Positions 33,516-43,660 of a DNA stretch of 64,000 nucleotides are shown piece by piece. The notes beneath the pieces were generated by a model. It made no database searches, was not told the DNA's origin, and saw nothing but the letters and a program-made list of their open reading frames with translations. The translations under genes were made by a program, and so were the position numbers. The stretch's first letter is position 1. Every line of letters starts with the position of its first letter. The stretch is from UBA7957 sp965224675 (GTDB lineage: Bacteria > Pseudomonadota > Gammaproteobacteria > Granulosicoccales > Granulosicoccaceae). Location: positions 1,922,001 to 1,986,000 of the forward strand of contig CBDDAA010000004.1 of NCBI GenBank assembly GCA_965224675.1. The letters run 5' to 3'.

Positions 33516-35108
33516 TTATAGTTCTTTAGCCGCTCTGCGCAATCCGATAAACAGGCTGATGCACATCAGCAGCAGTACTATCGTAAATGGAAACCCAGTG
33601 GACACCGCCATTGCCTGAACTGCAGTGAGACCTTCGGCACCACCTACGATTAGCAGGGTGGCTGCAACCAACCCTTCAAATGTACACCAGAACACGCGTT
33701 GTGATGCGGGTGCGTCGGTTTTTCCGCCTGCGGTGATGGTATCTACTACCAGCGATCCGGAATCGGATGACGTTACAAAAAACACAATGACCAGAATAAT
33801 CCCAAGTAATGAAGTTAATGATGCCAGCGGTAAGGGTTTTAGCATCTCAAATAATTTGAGTTCCAATGCGGCAGCTTTTACCGGGGCCGCTGCATCTGCT
33901 ATCACCTGAGATATTGCCGTGCCACCGAAGGCACCCATCCACAAAATACAGACCAGGGTTGGAATAACGATGACGCAAAACATAAACTCACGTACGGTAC
34001 GGCCACGTGAAACACGTGCGATGAACATGCCGACGAAGGGCGACCAGGAGATCCACCAGGCCCAGTAAAATGCCGTCCAGCCTTGTGAGTAGTTAACGTC
34101 TTCACGTCCAAAAGGCATCGACAGCGGCAGCAGTTGTTTGACATAGGCGACTCCACCGTCGAGTATTGTCTGGAAGATGGTCGCTGTTGGACCCACTATC
34201 AGGACAAACAAGAACAACAGGGCAGCCAGACCCATATTGATTTCTGAAAGAATCTTAACCCCACCATCGAGACCACGCAAAACAGATCCTAACGCAATCG
34301 CGGTTATGCTGGCGATCAAAACCACCTTGGCAAAATCCCCTGTGCCCCAGCCAAACAGATAGTTTAATCCAGCCAATGCCTGTTGCGTACCAAACCCCAG
34401 AGAAGTTGCCAGTCCAAATATCGTTGCAAAGACCGCCAGTGTATCGATAATGTGACCCGTCCAACCCCAAACACGATCGCCAAACAGCGGGTAAAAAGCT
34501 GAACGTAGAGTTAACGGCAAACCCTGGTTAAATGTAAAAAATGCCAGGGCCAAGGCAACTGTGGCGTAGATCGCCCAGGGGTGTAGCGCCCAATGGAAAA
34601 TGGTTGCAGCCATGCCAAGATTGCGTGCAGCCAGCTCGTCACCCGCTGCAGCACCGAGTGGCGCCCAGTCTGTGCGAACGCCGTTTTCAATCGAAGTGCC
34701 CCCCAGTGAAGAAGCAAAATGTGACATCGGCTCTGAGACGCCGAAAAACATCAGACCTATACCCATGCCTGCGGCGAATAACATGGCAAACCAGCCAATG
34801 TATCCATAGTCCGGAGTGGCGTCTTTACCGCCCAGCCGGACTTTTCCCAGAGGCGTTACAATCAACATCAAACCGAATATGACAAAAATATTTGCTGAGC
34901 TTAGAAAAAACCAATCAAAGGTTGATGTTAATGCCGGTCTTAACCAGCCGAAAAATTCGGTCGCGCCTTCCTGAAACATTAAGGTTATAATGACAAATGC
35001 AACAATGGATATCCCGGATATTAAAAATACCGGATTATGAATATCGAATCCGAATGGTGTGATATTATCCTGGCCGACCTTATAGTCAGCATTTTTTTCT
35101 TCTGACAT
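33516..35108 (-). CDS. BCCT-family transporter (betaine/carnitine/choline type)
   Basis: 530 aa from the ATG at 35108, which has GGAGGAG just upstream. About twelve TM helices. The BCCT signature is visible as FYWAWWISWSPFVGMFIARVSRGRT, and the preceding GMGIGLMFFGVSEPM is the conserved glycine-rich TM stretch where sodium-coupled members such as BetP have MGIGLMFWG. It should import a quaternary ammonium compound at the inner membrane. It is alone on its strand between the palindrome and the guaD gene. A link with the carnitine genes 12 kb away is plausible but not shown. Confidence 0.9.
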   Translation of the reverse strand: MSEEKNADYKVGQDNITPFGFDIHNPVFLISGISIVAFVIITLMFQEGATEFFGWLRPALTSTFDWFFLSSANIFVIFGLMLIVTPLGKVRLGGKDATPDYGYIGWFAMLFAAGMGIGLMFFGVSEPMSHFASSLGGTSIENGVRTDWAPLGAAAGDELAARNLGMAATIFHWALHPWAIYATVALALAFFTFNQGLPLTLRSAFYPLFGDRVWGWTGHIIDTLAVFATIFGLATSLGFGTQQALAGLNYLFGWGTGDFAKVVLIASITAIALGSVLRGLDGGVKILSEINMGLAALLFLFVLIVGPTATIFQTILDGGVAYVKQLLPLSMPFGREDVNYSQGWTAFYWAWWISWSPFVGMFIARVSRGRTVREFMFCVIVIPTLVCILWMGAFGGTAISQVIADAAAPVKAAALELKLFEMLKPLPLASLTSLLGIILVIVFFVTSSDSGSLVVDTITAGGKTDAPASQRVFWCTFEGLVAATLLIVGGAEGLTAVQAMAVSTGFPFTIVLLLMCISLFIGLRRAAKEL

Positions 35109-35363
35109 GTTCTCCTCCAACAGCCTTAATAAACAAATATCTAACAGTCCGACTGCTTATTGATAGTCAGTCCTGTTTTTCCAGTACTATGGTAAGTATT
35201 GATTGCGAAATAAAATACGCTGGTAGCGACATTTCACGTTTTCAAAAGGTCGTTTATTGAGTAATTGCCTATGAATTATTGTAGCCAGGCATTCACCTTA
35301 TCCTAAGGTGTGTCAGCATCAGCAGCGTGCAAATATTTATTGCAGGGTACTCAAAGCGTACGG

Positions 35364-36710
35364 TTAGACGCCCCCGATCTTGTTGTAAACACATTCCCCC
35401 ATGATATGGGTGGCACTAATGACACGATCATCGCCTAACATCATCAGCACAAACAATTTTTCTTCGATGCTGATCGATACGTCGGTTCGTCGTTGTATCA
35501 ATGGCGTTGCCTGGTAATCCAGGACAATAAAATCCGCTTCTTTTCCGCTAACAAAATTACCTAATTTATCATCGAGATAAAGTGACTCCGCACTACCCAG
35601 GGTTGCCAAATAAATGCCACGAGATGGAGGCAGCGTATTACCCGCTAATTGCTGAACTTTATAAGCGCTATTTAAAGTCTGCAACATACTGAAACTTGTG
35701 CCGGCACCTACATCGGTTGCCAGGCCAACCCGGACATTTGCATTTCGCATGCGGTTTAAATTAAACAGTCCACTGCCTAGAAATTCATTTGATGTCGGGC
35801 AAAATGCAAGCGCTGCACCGGATGCCTGCATTCGATCAAGATCAGTTTCATTCAGGTGGATGCCATGTGCATATACAGATCGTTGGCGTAATAAACCGTA
35901 GTGGTCATATACATCAAGATAACTACGGCTGCCAGGAAACAGTTGTGACACCCAGGTAACTTCCTTTTCGTTTTCAGCGACATGACTATGAATGTAAGTG
36001 TCAGGATACTCATTTGCCAAACGACTCGCTTGCTGGAGTTGTGATTCTGTGGAAGTAGGCGCGAATCTAGGTGTGATCGCATAGTGCAATCGATTTTGTT
36101 TGTGCCACTTCTCGATAAGAATTTTGCTTTGCTGGTATCCACTTTGTGGGGTATCCAGAAGGTGGGCAGGGGCGTTTCGATCCATCAGTACCTTGCCTGC
36201 AATCAACCGTAGATTACGTTTCTGTGCTGCCGAGAAAATAGCGTCAACGGACCCGGGATGTATTGTCGCCATGACCAATGCAGTCGTTGTTCCATTGCGT
36301 AAAAGTTCATCAAGATAGAATTCGGCAACTTCCTGGGCATATTGATCATTGTCGAATCTGGATTCTGTAGGAAAGGTATATTTATTCAGCCATTCCAGTA
36401 ATTGCTCGCCATAGGATGCAATTATATCTGTTTGCGGATAGTGATTATGGATATCAATAAACCCAGGGATAATCAGCTTACCTGTATAGTCCACAATGTG
36501 TACATCGGTAGGTAGTTGGACTAATAGATCAGTAGTAGGTCCTACTTTCGAAATACGGCCCTGTTCTACAATCAATAAGCCATCGTCAAAATATTCGAAT
36601 GCATTTTTATTACCTTTGCTACCAGGGTCGCGCAGACAATGAAATATTGCACCACGAAATACCTGAAGTTGGGCTGGTTTATTTTTTGTAGCGCTCGTTG
36701 TTGATGTCAT
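35364..36710 (-). CDS. guaD: Guanine deaminase
   Basis: 448 aa amidohydrolase. The metal-site HxH is H88-N-H90 in PGFIDIHNHYPQTD, the guanine deaminase form of this motif; GEQLLEWLNKYTFPTE, HSHVAENEKEV, YAHGIHL and GLATDVGAGTSFSM follow in the family order. It converts guanine to xanthine and ammonia in the cytoplasm. It lies downstream of xdhA-xdhB on the same strand (132-bp gap) and so feeds xanthine dehydrogenase. Confidence 0.92.
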   Translation of the reverse strand: MTSTTSATKNKPAQLQVFRGAIFHCLRDPGSKGNKNAFEYFDDGLLIVEQGRISKVGPTTDLLVQLPTDVHIVDYTGKLIIPGFIDIHNHYPQTDIIASYGEQLLEWLNKYTFPTESRFDNDQYAQEVAEFYLDELLRNGTTTALVMATIHPGSVDAIFSAAQKRNLRLIAGKVLMDRNAPAHLLDTPQSGYQQSKILIEKWHKQNRLHYAITPRFAPTSTESQLQQASRLANEYPDTYIHSHVAENEKEVTWVSQLFPGSRSYLDVYDHYGLLRQRSVYAHGIHLNETDLDRMQASGAALAFCPTSNEFLGSGLFNLNRMRNANVRVGLATDVGAGTSFSMLQTLNSAYKVQQLAGNTLPPSRGIYLATLGSAESLYLDDKLGNFVSGKEADFIVLDYQATPLIQRRTDVSISIEEKLFVLMMLGDDRVISATHIMGECVYNKIGGV

Positions 36711-36842
36711 AGGATAAATTGATGGATAGGTAAAAAATGGAACATGTCTCTGAACTTACCCTGAATCTGCATATTCAAGTGATTCAGCCTCGCAGCATAG
36801 TAAAATAACCTATTGTCAGTTCGAATCCGGATCAGTATGTTA

Positions 36843-39149
36843 TTATTGCGCTTTTATTGCGGTGATCGTTTTTAAAATCTGCTCACAGGTTGCAGGTGCA
36901 TTTAGTGGTGGATTAACTTGATAATCAGCTGTGCTGGCCACTGCATCCCGTATTGCAAAAAATACCGAAAATGGCAGCAGCAAAGGCGGCTCGCCGACAG
37001 CTTTGGAACCAAGAATTGTATCTTCGCGATTTTTATTTTTAAATAATGTTGTTCTGATATCGTCAGGGCAGTCGTTGACAGCCGGAATTTTGTAAGTCGA
37101 TGGCGCATGAGTGGTTAATTTACCATGCTCATCCCAACAAAGCTCTTCAGTTGTCAGCCAGCCCATACCTTGAATAAAAGCACCTTCAATCTGACCTTTA
37201 TCGATCGCCGGATTGATGGAATTGCCCGCATCATGCAGGATATCAGTACGCAGTAATTTCCATTCGCCGGTGAGTGTATCAATAATAACTTCCGATACGG
37301 CGGCCCCATAAGCAAAGTAATAAAATGGCCGCCCCTTCATTTTATCTTTATCCCAATGTATTTTTGGTGTTGTATAAAAACCGTCTGACCAAAGCTGAAT
37401 ACGGGCGATATAAGCTTGTGCGATAAAATCCGCAAAGGCTATTTTCTGATTATTGACGACAATTTTATTGTTGATAAAATGCACATCGTTAATGTCTCCA
37501 CCGTACTTCTGTACGGCGAATTCTGTCAGTCGCTTTTTGATTTTTTGTGTTGCATTTTCAGCCGCTTTGCCATTCAGATCTGTACCCGTGGATGCAGCTG
37601 TGGCAGATGTATTGGCTATTTTATCGGTTTGTGTAGCGGTTGCCCGTATAAACTTTAAGCTGACCCCCAATTCTCCAGCAACAACCTGCACAACCTTGGT
37701 ATTTAGACCTTGCCCCATCTCGGTGCCACCGTGATTGACCAGAATGGTCCCATCCTGATAAATGTGTATCAGTGCGCCAGCCTGATTGTATTGCACGACA
37801 TTAAATGAAATTCCGAACTTGAGTGGGGTTAAGGCAATGCCCTTTTTTAGTATTTTGCTGTCACTGTTAAATTTACGACTATTGATTCGACGTTGTTGAT
37901 AATCACTGGATTGCTCAAGTTGTGCAACCAAATCATGAATGACATTGTCTTCAACAAGCTGGTCATAAGGCGTCACATTACGCTCGTTTATCCCATAAAA
38001 ATTTGTCTTACGTACTTCAAGCGGATCCTTGTCCAACTCTCTGGCGATATTGTCAATGATGTATTCAATCGCAATCGCACCCTGTGGCCCCCCAAAACCA
38101 CGAAATGCCGTGTTTGATTGTGTATTGGTTTTGGCGCTCAATGCTTGTATTTCGACATCACTAAGGTAATACGCGTTATCAAAATGGCACACCGCCCGTA
38201 CGGCAACAGGGGATGAAAGGTCGGTTGAAAACCCCGCTCTTGAAATCATTTTAATGCGTGCTGCCTGAATTAATCCATCATCATTGAAACCGACTTCGTA
38301 TTCGTACTGGAAACAATGCCGTTTACCCGTTATCAGGATATCATCATCCCGATCCAGGCGGATTTTAATCGGTCGCTGTAAATGTTTTGCGCTAATTGCA
38401 GCGACACAGGCGAAAAGCGCTGATTGTGACTCTTTACCACCAAAGCCTCCGCCCATACGTCGTACTTCAATAGTGACTTGATTAGAGCGTATATTTAAGG
38501 CATGACAGACTACATGTTGCATTTCAGTTGGATGTTGTGTAGAGCAATGGATATGGAAACTATTATCTTCCTTGGGAATGGCATAAGAGATTTGGCCTTC
38601 AAGATAAAATTGTTCCTGGCCTTTAACGTTGAACCCACCTTGCATGCGCCGGGGAGCCTTGGCTAATTTTTCTTTTGCCTGTCCTTGTAGTAATTGCATT
38701 GGTGGGACAACGAGTGATCTGGCATCAGCGGCTTCCTTTGGATCCAGAACAGCCGAGAGTTCCTGATACTCGATAATCGCCTCACGAGCGGCTTTTCTGG
38801 CAATATGGTGAGATTCTGCAACAACTATAAAAATAGGTTGGCCGATATATTCTACAGTGGATTCAGCCAGTATCGGATCATCATGAATGATGGGGCCACA
38901 GTCATTGTCCCCTGGTAACTCTTTTGCTGTATAGACGGCGACCACCCCTTTTATATTCCGTACGGGGCCTAAATCAATGGATATGAGTTTTGCATGTGCA
39001 TGTGTGCTCAATCCAAGTGCACAATGCAATGTGCCGCAAAGCTCTGGAATATCATCGATGTAGGTGGCTTCTCCACTGACATGTAAATGTGCTGATTCAT
39101 GATGAACACTTGCACACTTATCTGGATTTGTTTTAGCGGATTTATTCAT
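36843..39149 (-). CDS. xdhB: Xanthine dehydrogenase, molybdopterin-binding subunit
   Basis: 768 aa. N-terminal hammerhead domain (HVSGEATYIDDIPELCGTLHCALGLS), then Mo-cofactor domains: MGGGFGGKESQ, NTAFRGFGGPQG (with the substrate-orienting Arg) and a C-terminal KAVGEPPLLLPFSVFFAIRDA in which Glu720 corresponds to the catalytic base of xanthine dehydrogenases. It oxidises hypoxanthine to xanthine and xanthine to urate together with XdhA. It starts 26 bp after xdhA ends. Length is right for two-subunit bacterial enzymes. Confidence 0.94.
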   Translation of the reverse strand: MNKSAKTNPDKCASVHHESAHLHVSGEATYIDDIPELCGTLHCALGLSTHAHAKLISIDLGPVRNIKGVVAVYTAKELPGDNDCGPIIHDDPILAESTVEYIGQPIFIVVAESHHIARKAAREAIIEYQELSAVLDPKEAADARSLVVPPMQLLQGQAKEKLAKAPRRMQGGFNVKGQEQFYLEGQISYAIPKEDNSFHIHCSTQHPTEMQHVVCHALNIRSNQVTIEVRRMGGGFGGKESQSALFACVAAISAKHLQRPIKIRLDRDDDILITGKRHCFQYEYEVGFNDDGLIQAARIKMISRAGFSTDLSSPVAVRAVCHFDNAYYLSDVEIQALSAKTNTQSNTAFRGFGGPQGAIAIEYIIDNIARELDKDPLEVRKTNFYGINERNVTPYDQLVEDNVIHDLVAQLEQSSDYQQRRINSRKFNSDSKILKKGIALTPLKFGISFNVVQYNQAGALIHIYQDGTILVNHGGTEMGQGLNTKVVQVVAGELGVSLKFIRATATQTDKIANTSATAASTGTDLNGKAAENATQKIKKRLTEFAVQKYGGDINDVHFINNKIVVNNQKIAFADFIAQAYIARIQLWSDGFYTTPKIHWDKDKMKGRPFYYFAYGAAVSEVIIDTLTGEWKLLRTDILHDAGNSINPAIDKGQIEGAFIQGMGWLTTEELCWDEHGKLTTHAPSTYKIPAVNDCPDDIRTTLFKNKNREDTILGSKAVGEPPLLLPFSVFFAIRDAVASTADYQVNPPLNAPATCEQILKTITAIKAQ

Positions 39150-39175
39150 TTATCTTTTAATAATGTATCGATAAG

Positions 39176-40642
39176 CTAAGAAAAAACACTGACCTGATCT
39201 TCTGCAAGCGGATCATGTGGACGTGTTTCAAGAAAAAATCGATATAACAGGTTCTCTGCACTCTGCGCCCTGTTTTGTGCACTCGCCCGCATATCACTTA
39301 ATGGCGAATAATCATCTGCAAGGGATTTCATCGCTTTTTGGGCATTTTCTTCATTCCAGATTTTACCTGACAAGAGTTGCTCTGTATTGCATGCCCGCTT
39401 TGGGGTCGCAGCCATACCACCAAAGGCAATTCTGATTTCAGAGATAATGGTGTCTTGCAATGTTATTCGAAAAGCAGCGCAAACAGCGGAAATATCTGAA
39501 TCGTATCGCTTGCTTAGCTTGTAAGTTCTGAACAGTTGGCCCGATTGCGGTTTTGGAACAATAATGGCCTCGATAAATTCATCCTGTTCTTTGGCTTGCT
39601 CCATGTAGTCTACATACAGATCCTCCAGTGCAAGCGAACGTTGCCCGTCTGCATTTCGTAACAGGATGCGAGCACCTAATACGATTAACCATGGCATTGA
39701 GTCACCAATGGGTGAGCCATTGGCTATATTACCGCCCAGGGTTCCTGCATTTCGAATAGGTACAGAAGCAAAGCGCTCCCATTGCTGGTTAATCTCTGGA
39801 TAGTATTGTGAAATTAGGCACAAAGCATCAGTGAGGGTTACGCTGCAAGCAATGCTTAAGTCTGTCTCATTTTCATGCATCTGCTTAAGTTCTTTCACTT
39901 CTCCCAGGTAAATAATGTCGTCAAGGTTTTTGAACTGCTTATTGACCCAAAGCCCGATATCAGTAGAACCCGCCAGTAAAGTCGCATCAGGTTTGTCGCT
40001 GCGTAATTTGGCTAAATGCTTTAGTGATTTGGGTGCATGAAAATGCGAACCTGCGTGAACATAGTGCAGGGCGCGTTTGTTTTGTATTTTACGCAATGCT
40101 TCTTCTATGTGTGATGCGTCAAATTTAACTTCAGTTAAATTCAACATGTCATCTGCGGCGTCCAGTATGGGGCGATATCCGGTACAGCGGCACAGGTTCC
40201 CGGATAGAGCGCTGCGAATCTGCTCTCTGGATGGGCGTGTCTGATTGGCCTGATATCGAACATACACACTCCATAACGACATAACAAAACCGGGTGTGCA
40301 AAATCCGCATTGAGAACCGTGGTGGTCAACCATGGCTTGTTGCACTGGGTGTAAGTTGCCGTTCGCCTGGCGTAGATATTCCACCGTAAACAATGCTTTA
40401 CCATCTAGTGTCGGGACAAACTGAATACAGGCATTCACTGCCCGCAACTGTAGACAATTATTTTCCAGTTCACCTATGACCACAGTACAGGCACCGCAAT
40501 CTCCCTCCGCACAGCCTTCTTTACTGCCTGTCAATCCCTGGTTTATGCGTAGATAATTGAGCACCGACAGCGTGGTTTCAACACCGTCATCAATAGAAAC
40601 CAGGTTACCATTCAATAGAAACCGGATTATTTTATTTGTCAT
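39176..40642 (-). CDS. xdhA: Xanthine dehydrogenase, FeS/FAD subunit
   Basis: 488 aa. The plant-type 2Fe-2S site uses C44, C49, C52 and C63 (KEGCAEGDCGACTVV); the second 2Fe-2S domain has CGFC at 112-115 and CRC at 151-153. The FAD domain begins near 190 (LLAGSTDIGLWVNKQ; IPIRNAGTLGGNIANGSPIGD). It passes electrons from XdhB to NAD+. The ATG abuts the permease stop codon. xdhA, xdhB and guaD with the upstream permease make a purine uptake and oxidation operon. Confidence 0.94.
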   Translation of the reverse strand: MTNKIIRFLLNGNLVSIDDGVETTLSVLNYLRINQGLTGSKEGCAEGDCGACTVVIGELENNCLQLRAVNACIQFVPTLDGKALFTVEYLRQANGNLHPVQQAMVDHHGSQCGFCTPGFVMSLWSVYVRYQANQTRPSREQIRSALSGNLCRCTGYRPILDAADDMLNLTEVKFDASHIEEALRKIQNKRALHYVHAGSHFHAPKSLKHLAKLRSDKPDATLLAGSTDIGLWVNKQFKNLDDIIYLGEVKELKQMHENETDLSIACSVTLTDALCLISQYYPEINQQWERFASVPIRNAGTLGGNIANGSPIGDSMPWLIVLGARILLRNADGQRSLALEDLYVDYMEQAKEQDEFIEAIIVPKPQSGQLFRTYKLSKRYDSDISAVCAAFRITLQDTIISEIRIAFGGMAATPKRACNTEQLLSGKIWNEENAQKAMKSLADDYSPLSDMRASAQNRAQSAENLLYRFFLETRPHDPLAEDQVSVFS

Positions 40643-42229
40643 CTATAATGACTCCTCTTCCTCCTCATTAACATCATGCGCCCCAAGCAATGAAGTCACT
40701 GGATATATCCTGGGATAGGCAATCAGGAAAAGTCCCATCAATAGGTACCCAATGGTGACTTCTGATAATGAGGGTAGATGGAGTTGAGCGGAATGCAATA
40801 TCCCCACGCTGGTCATAGCGGCGGCAGTTAATAAAAAATAACCAGCGTTGACCAGTTTGCCATCAATAATCAAGGCCGTGAAAGCACCCCATATCATCCC
40901 CGTTATGATGGATCCATTTGCCAAAAGTGAATGACCCAAAACGTGGGCGCCCTGAGTATTCATTGCCTCAATAAGTTTAGGATCAGTTAGTGTTTCGGGT
41001 AATCCGGTTGCCCCATACTCACCCAGCGCACTTTTTAATGAATTCCATTTAACCATTAGTAGATTTGAAACATGCGGCATCATCGCTACACCTATGGCCA
41101 TGACATGTGGGCGAGGTACAGACCCGGCACTTTCAGAAATCAGTGTGATGGCGATATAAACAAGTACGGGTGCGGTTGCAGCTAATGGAATAAGATTACT
41201 CAGGAATGCCAACAGACCAAATATTGAGGCTAATAAGAGTACCACGCCAACCATCATTGTATATCCGGCACGGGCTTCGATACGCTTATAACCCGGATGA
41301 CCAATATATACGGTTGTTGGAAAAGGATTGCCCATAACTGCTGCCAAGGATGTTGCTGCGCCATCAAAAAACATGGCAGTGCCGACCGGGTAGTGATCAC
41401 CTTTTGCACCAGCGGATTCAACGTTATTCATGGTTTCAATGAAATTATATATTTGTACCGGGATCAATAATAAAAACAATTCCGAGTGCTGGAATAAATA
41501 TTGAATGCCCGTCATCATATCCCCTATATAAGGCGCTGGTAAGTAAAAACCAACACCTTCCAGTGAGATAGAGGATTTACCCAGAAGCAGAGAAATAAGG
41601 GTAGCTGCCGCCAAGGCAAATAGGCCTGCAGGAATGTTCTTTGGTAGCTTAAGCCGTCCCACCATTCCCCAAAAGACAAACATCAGAGAAACAAAACCAA
41701 CGATGGGGGACTCAAATATAATTGACATGGCAATAGTGCCAATAAAAACCAAGGCGATTCCGCACAGGGTACCCAGCATACCTGCCCTTGGCGTTACCCG
41801 TTGTAGAAACGGACCGATCAAAGAACCTGTTGCGGCGATAATACCGCCAATAAAACCTGCACCCAAGCCAACCTGCCAGGCCGCCTCTGCATCTCCGGTC
41901 GCCCAGTAAATTGGACCGATGACCCCAAACAGATAGACAAACATGACCGGGGTACTTATACCAAAGGGCAGGGCGGTCACATCCTCTCGCTGTTCTTTTC
42001 GCGCCAGACGATGCGCCAGCCATGAGTAGAAAAACACGCCTATGCAAAGGAATAATGCCGCTCCAGGAAGAATGCGGCCAAAAACTATTTCATTGGGCAT
42101 GTTGAAGACGAATCTACAAACCCCACTGATAACCAGCAAATTTGTGAAGTTGTCAGTAAATAGCGCCCAAAAAGCGCTGTAATCACCGCGGGATATTAAC
42201 GGGTAATGGAACCTTGAGTTGGTGTTCAT
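40643..42229 (-). CDS. Purine-type permease (NCS2/AzgA-like membrane transporter)
   Basis: 528 aa with 12-14 hydrophobic helices. TALPFGISTPVMFVYLFGVIGP, the VGNPFPTTVYIGHPGYKRIEARAGYTM-like region (MGNPFPTTVYIGH) and NFIETMNNVESAGAKGD are features of the xanthine/uracil and AzgA-type permeases. The first gene of a minus-strand operon with xdhA, xdhB and guaD, so it most likely imports guanine, hypoxanthine or xanthine. A stretch of acidic residues (EEEEE) ends the protein. Substrate choice is from context. Confidence 0.85.
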   Translation of the reverse strand: MNTNSRFHYPLISRGDYSAFWALFTDNFTNLLVISGVCRFVFNMPNEIVFGRILPGAALFLCIGVFFYSWLAHRLARKEQREDVTALPFGISTPVMFVYLFGVIGPIYWATGDAEAAWQVGLGAGFIGGIIAATGSLIGPFLQRVTPRAGMLGTLCGIALVFIGTIAMSIIFESPIVGFVSLMFVFWGMVGRLKLPKNIPAGLFALAAATLISLLLGKSSISLEGVGFYLPAPYIGDMMTGIQYLFQHSELFLLLIPVQIYNFIETMNNVESAGAKGDHYPVGTAMFFDGAATSLAAVMGNPFPTTVYIGHPGYKRIEARAGYTMMVGVVLLLASIFGLLAFLSNLIPLAATAPVLVYIAITLISESAGSVPRPHVMAIGVAMMPHVSNLLMVKWNSLKSALGEYGATGLPETLTDPKLIEAMNTQGAHVLGHSLLANGSIITGMIWGAFTALIIDGKLVNAGYFLLTAAAMTSVGILHSAQLHLPSLSEVTIGYLLMGLFLIAYPRIYPVTSLLGAHDVNEEEEESL

Positions 42230-42646
42230 TTGATTTCTATACTCCGCATTATTGGTGGCGCATTTAACGTGATAGAAAATTGCACTGCTGACTTAAGCGG
42301 TGACCTGTTTATTATATTGGTGATGCATAATGTTATTATTACAAATGCTGCCGCAGAAGGCACTTCGATCACTTACTTTCAAGTCGAACGATGATTATCG
42401 TAAAAATAAAATTACCACAAATGTCAAGAATCTTGGAGTATAATATTTAGTCCATGTGTTGCAAAAACTGCAACACTCGTAAGAATATCAGAACGTAATA
42501 TTGAAAGCGGCAATAAGCATTGCCAGCCCGAAAGTGATAAATAATCGATGCTATTCAACGGCTATCCGTTTCCTCGGCATTTACTTGAGAAATCCCCAGT
42601 AAACAAAAAATGCCTTATATATGGCAGATCCAATACGAATTAAACG
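42230..42646. other. Divergent regulatory region between the permease and LysR genes
   Basis: 417 bp, AT-rich, no ORF. It contains the LysR-type inverted repeat at 42457-42475 (listed separately). Promoters for both the purine operon and the lysR gene should lie here. Confidence 0.6.
42457..42475. promoter_or_regulatory. Candidate LysR-type operator
   Basis: Perfect 7-bp inverted repeat TGTTGCA-AAAAC-TGCAACA, containing the T-N11-A pattern of LysR-family sites. It lies 172 bp upstream of the lysR ATG and about 230 bp upstream of the permease start, where an autoregulated LysR would bind. Confidence 0.6.
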
Positions 42647-43564
42647 ATGCCAATTCATTCAACTTTTATACGTTATTTTGACGAAGTGTGTCGTTCAGGA
42701 GCTATACGCAAAGCAGCCGGAAATCTGCACGTCTCCTACTCAGCGATCAGCCGGCAAATTTCAAATGTTGAAAATGAACTGGGTATAAGCCTTTTAAAAC
42801 GTAATGCATCGGGGGTGAAATTAACCCGGGCTGGGGAATTGCTGCATCAACATATCGAGCGGACATTGCAAGATGCACATTGCACTACTCATGAAATACA
42901 AGCGATAAAACAACGCACATCTGGAAAAATAATAATCATTGCTCAAGAGTCCATCATTGACCGTTTTTTGCCCGTTGTACTGACTTCTCTGTATGCCAGA
43001 TTCCCGGATATAGCAACTGAAATAAAAACAGCGAATGGAAAAAAATTAATTGAACGACTGTTTGCTAGTGATGTGGATATTGCGATTGCGTTTGATCCCA
43101 AATTAGTGCAAGGCGTGAAAATAGTAGCCTCTCAGAAATTAAGTGTCGGAGCTGTATTATCAAGCGAACATGATCTGGCTAAAAATAATACGCTCACTCT
43201 GCTTGAGTGCATGGCGTACCCCCTTATTTTACCTGATAAAACCTGGCCGCTAAGAGACATAATTGATGATTTAACCTGTGAGTTAGGTCTTACGCCAAAT
43301 ATTATGTACTCTTCAAACTCTGTGGAATTTCTTCGTAAAATGTTGGAAAACAAAGACTATGTTGGGTTTCAAACGATTGTCGGTATAGAGTCTCAACTGG
43401 AAAGAGGGAAATTAGTCCATATCCCTTTGTACAGTAAAGAACTCATTACACAAAATCTGTCTTTGTGCATACGCGATAATGCCATTTCCAGTGATGCATT
43501 GAAATACACACTCAGCTTACTTACAGGTCGAATAAATGGTTATTCACTGCATACGGATTTCTAA
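42647..43564 (+). CDS. LysR-family transcriptional regulator
   Basis: 305 aa. N-terminal winged HTH (FIRYFDEVCRSGAIRKAAGNLHVSYSAISRQISNVENELGISLLKR) and a periplasmic-binding-protein-like effector domain from about residue 90. Divergent from the purine permease-xdhA-xdhB-guaD operon and next to xdhC, so the likely effector is a purine or its breakdown product. Ends 97 bp before the convergent xdhC. Confidence 0.9.
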   Translation: MPIHSTFIRYFDEVCRSGAIRKAAGNLHVSYSAISRQISNVENELGISLLKRNASGVKLTRAGELLHQHIERTLQDAHCTTHEIQAIKQRTSGKIIIIAQESIIDRFLPVVLTSLYARFPDIATEIKTANGKKLIERLFASDVDIAIAFDPKLVQGVKIVASQKLSVGAVLSSEHDLAKNNTLTLLECMAYPLILPDKTWPLRDIIDDLTCELGLTPNIMYSSNSVEFLRKMLENKDYVGFQTIVGIESQLERGKLVHIPLYSKELITQNLSLCIRDNAISSDALKYTLSLLTGRINGYSLHTDF

Positions 43565-43660
43565 TAAATGTGCGTCGTTGCAAGCGGTAATTCAGTCGTA
43601 AACCGGCTATGTGCCAAACTACATGCCCAGGAAATTCGACCGGACTTAATCGCAGGCTCC

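Noticed and set aside
33516..35108. Assigning the BCCT protein as CaiT of the carnitine cluster
   Set aside because: It is 12 kb away on the other strand in a different context, and CaiT cannot be told from BetP/BetT-type members by eye.
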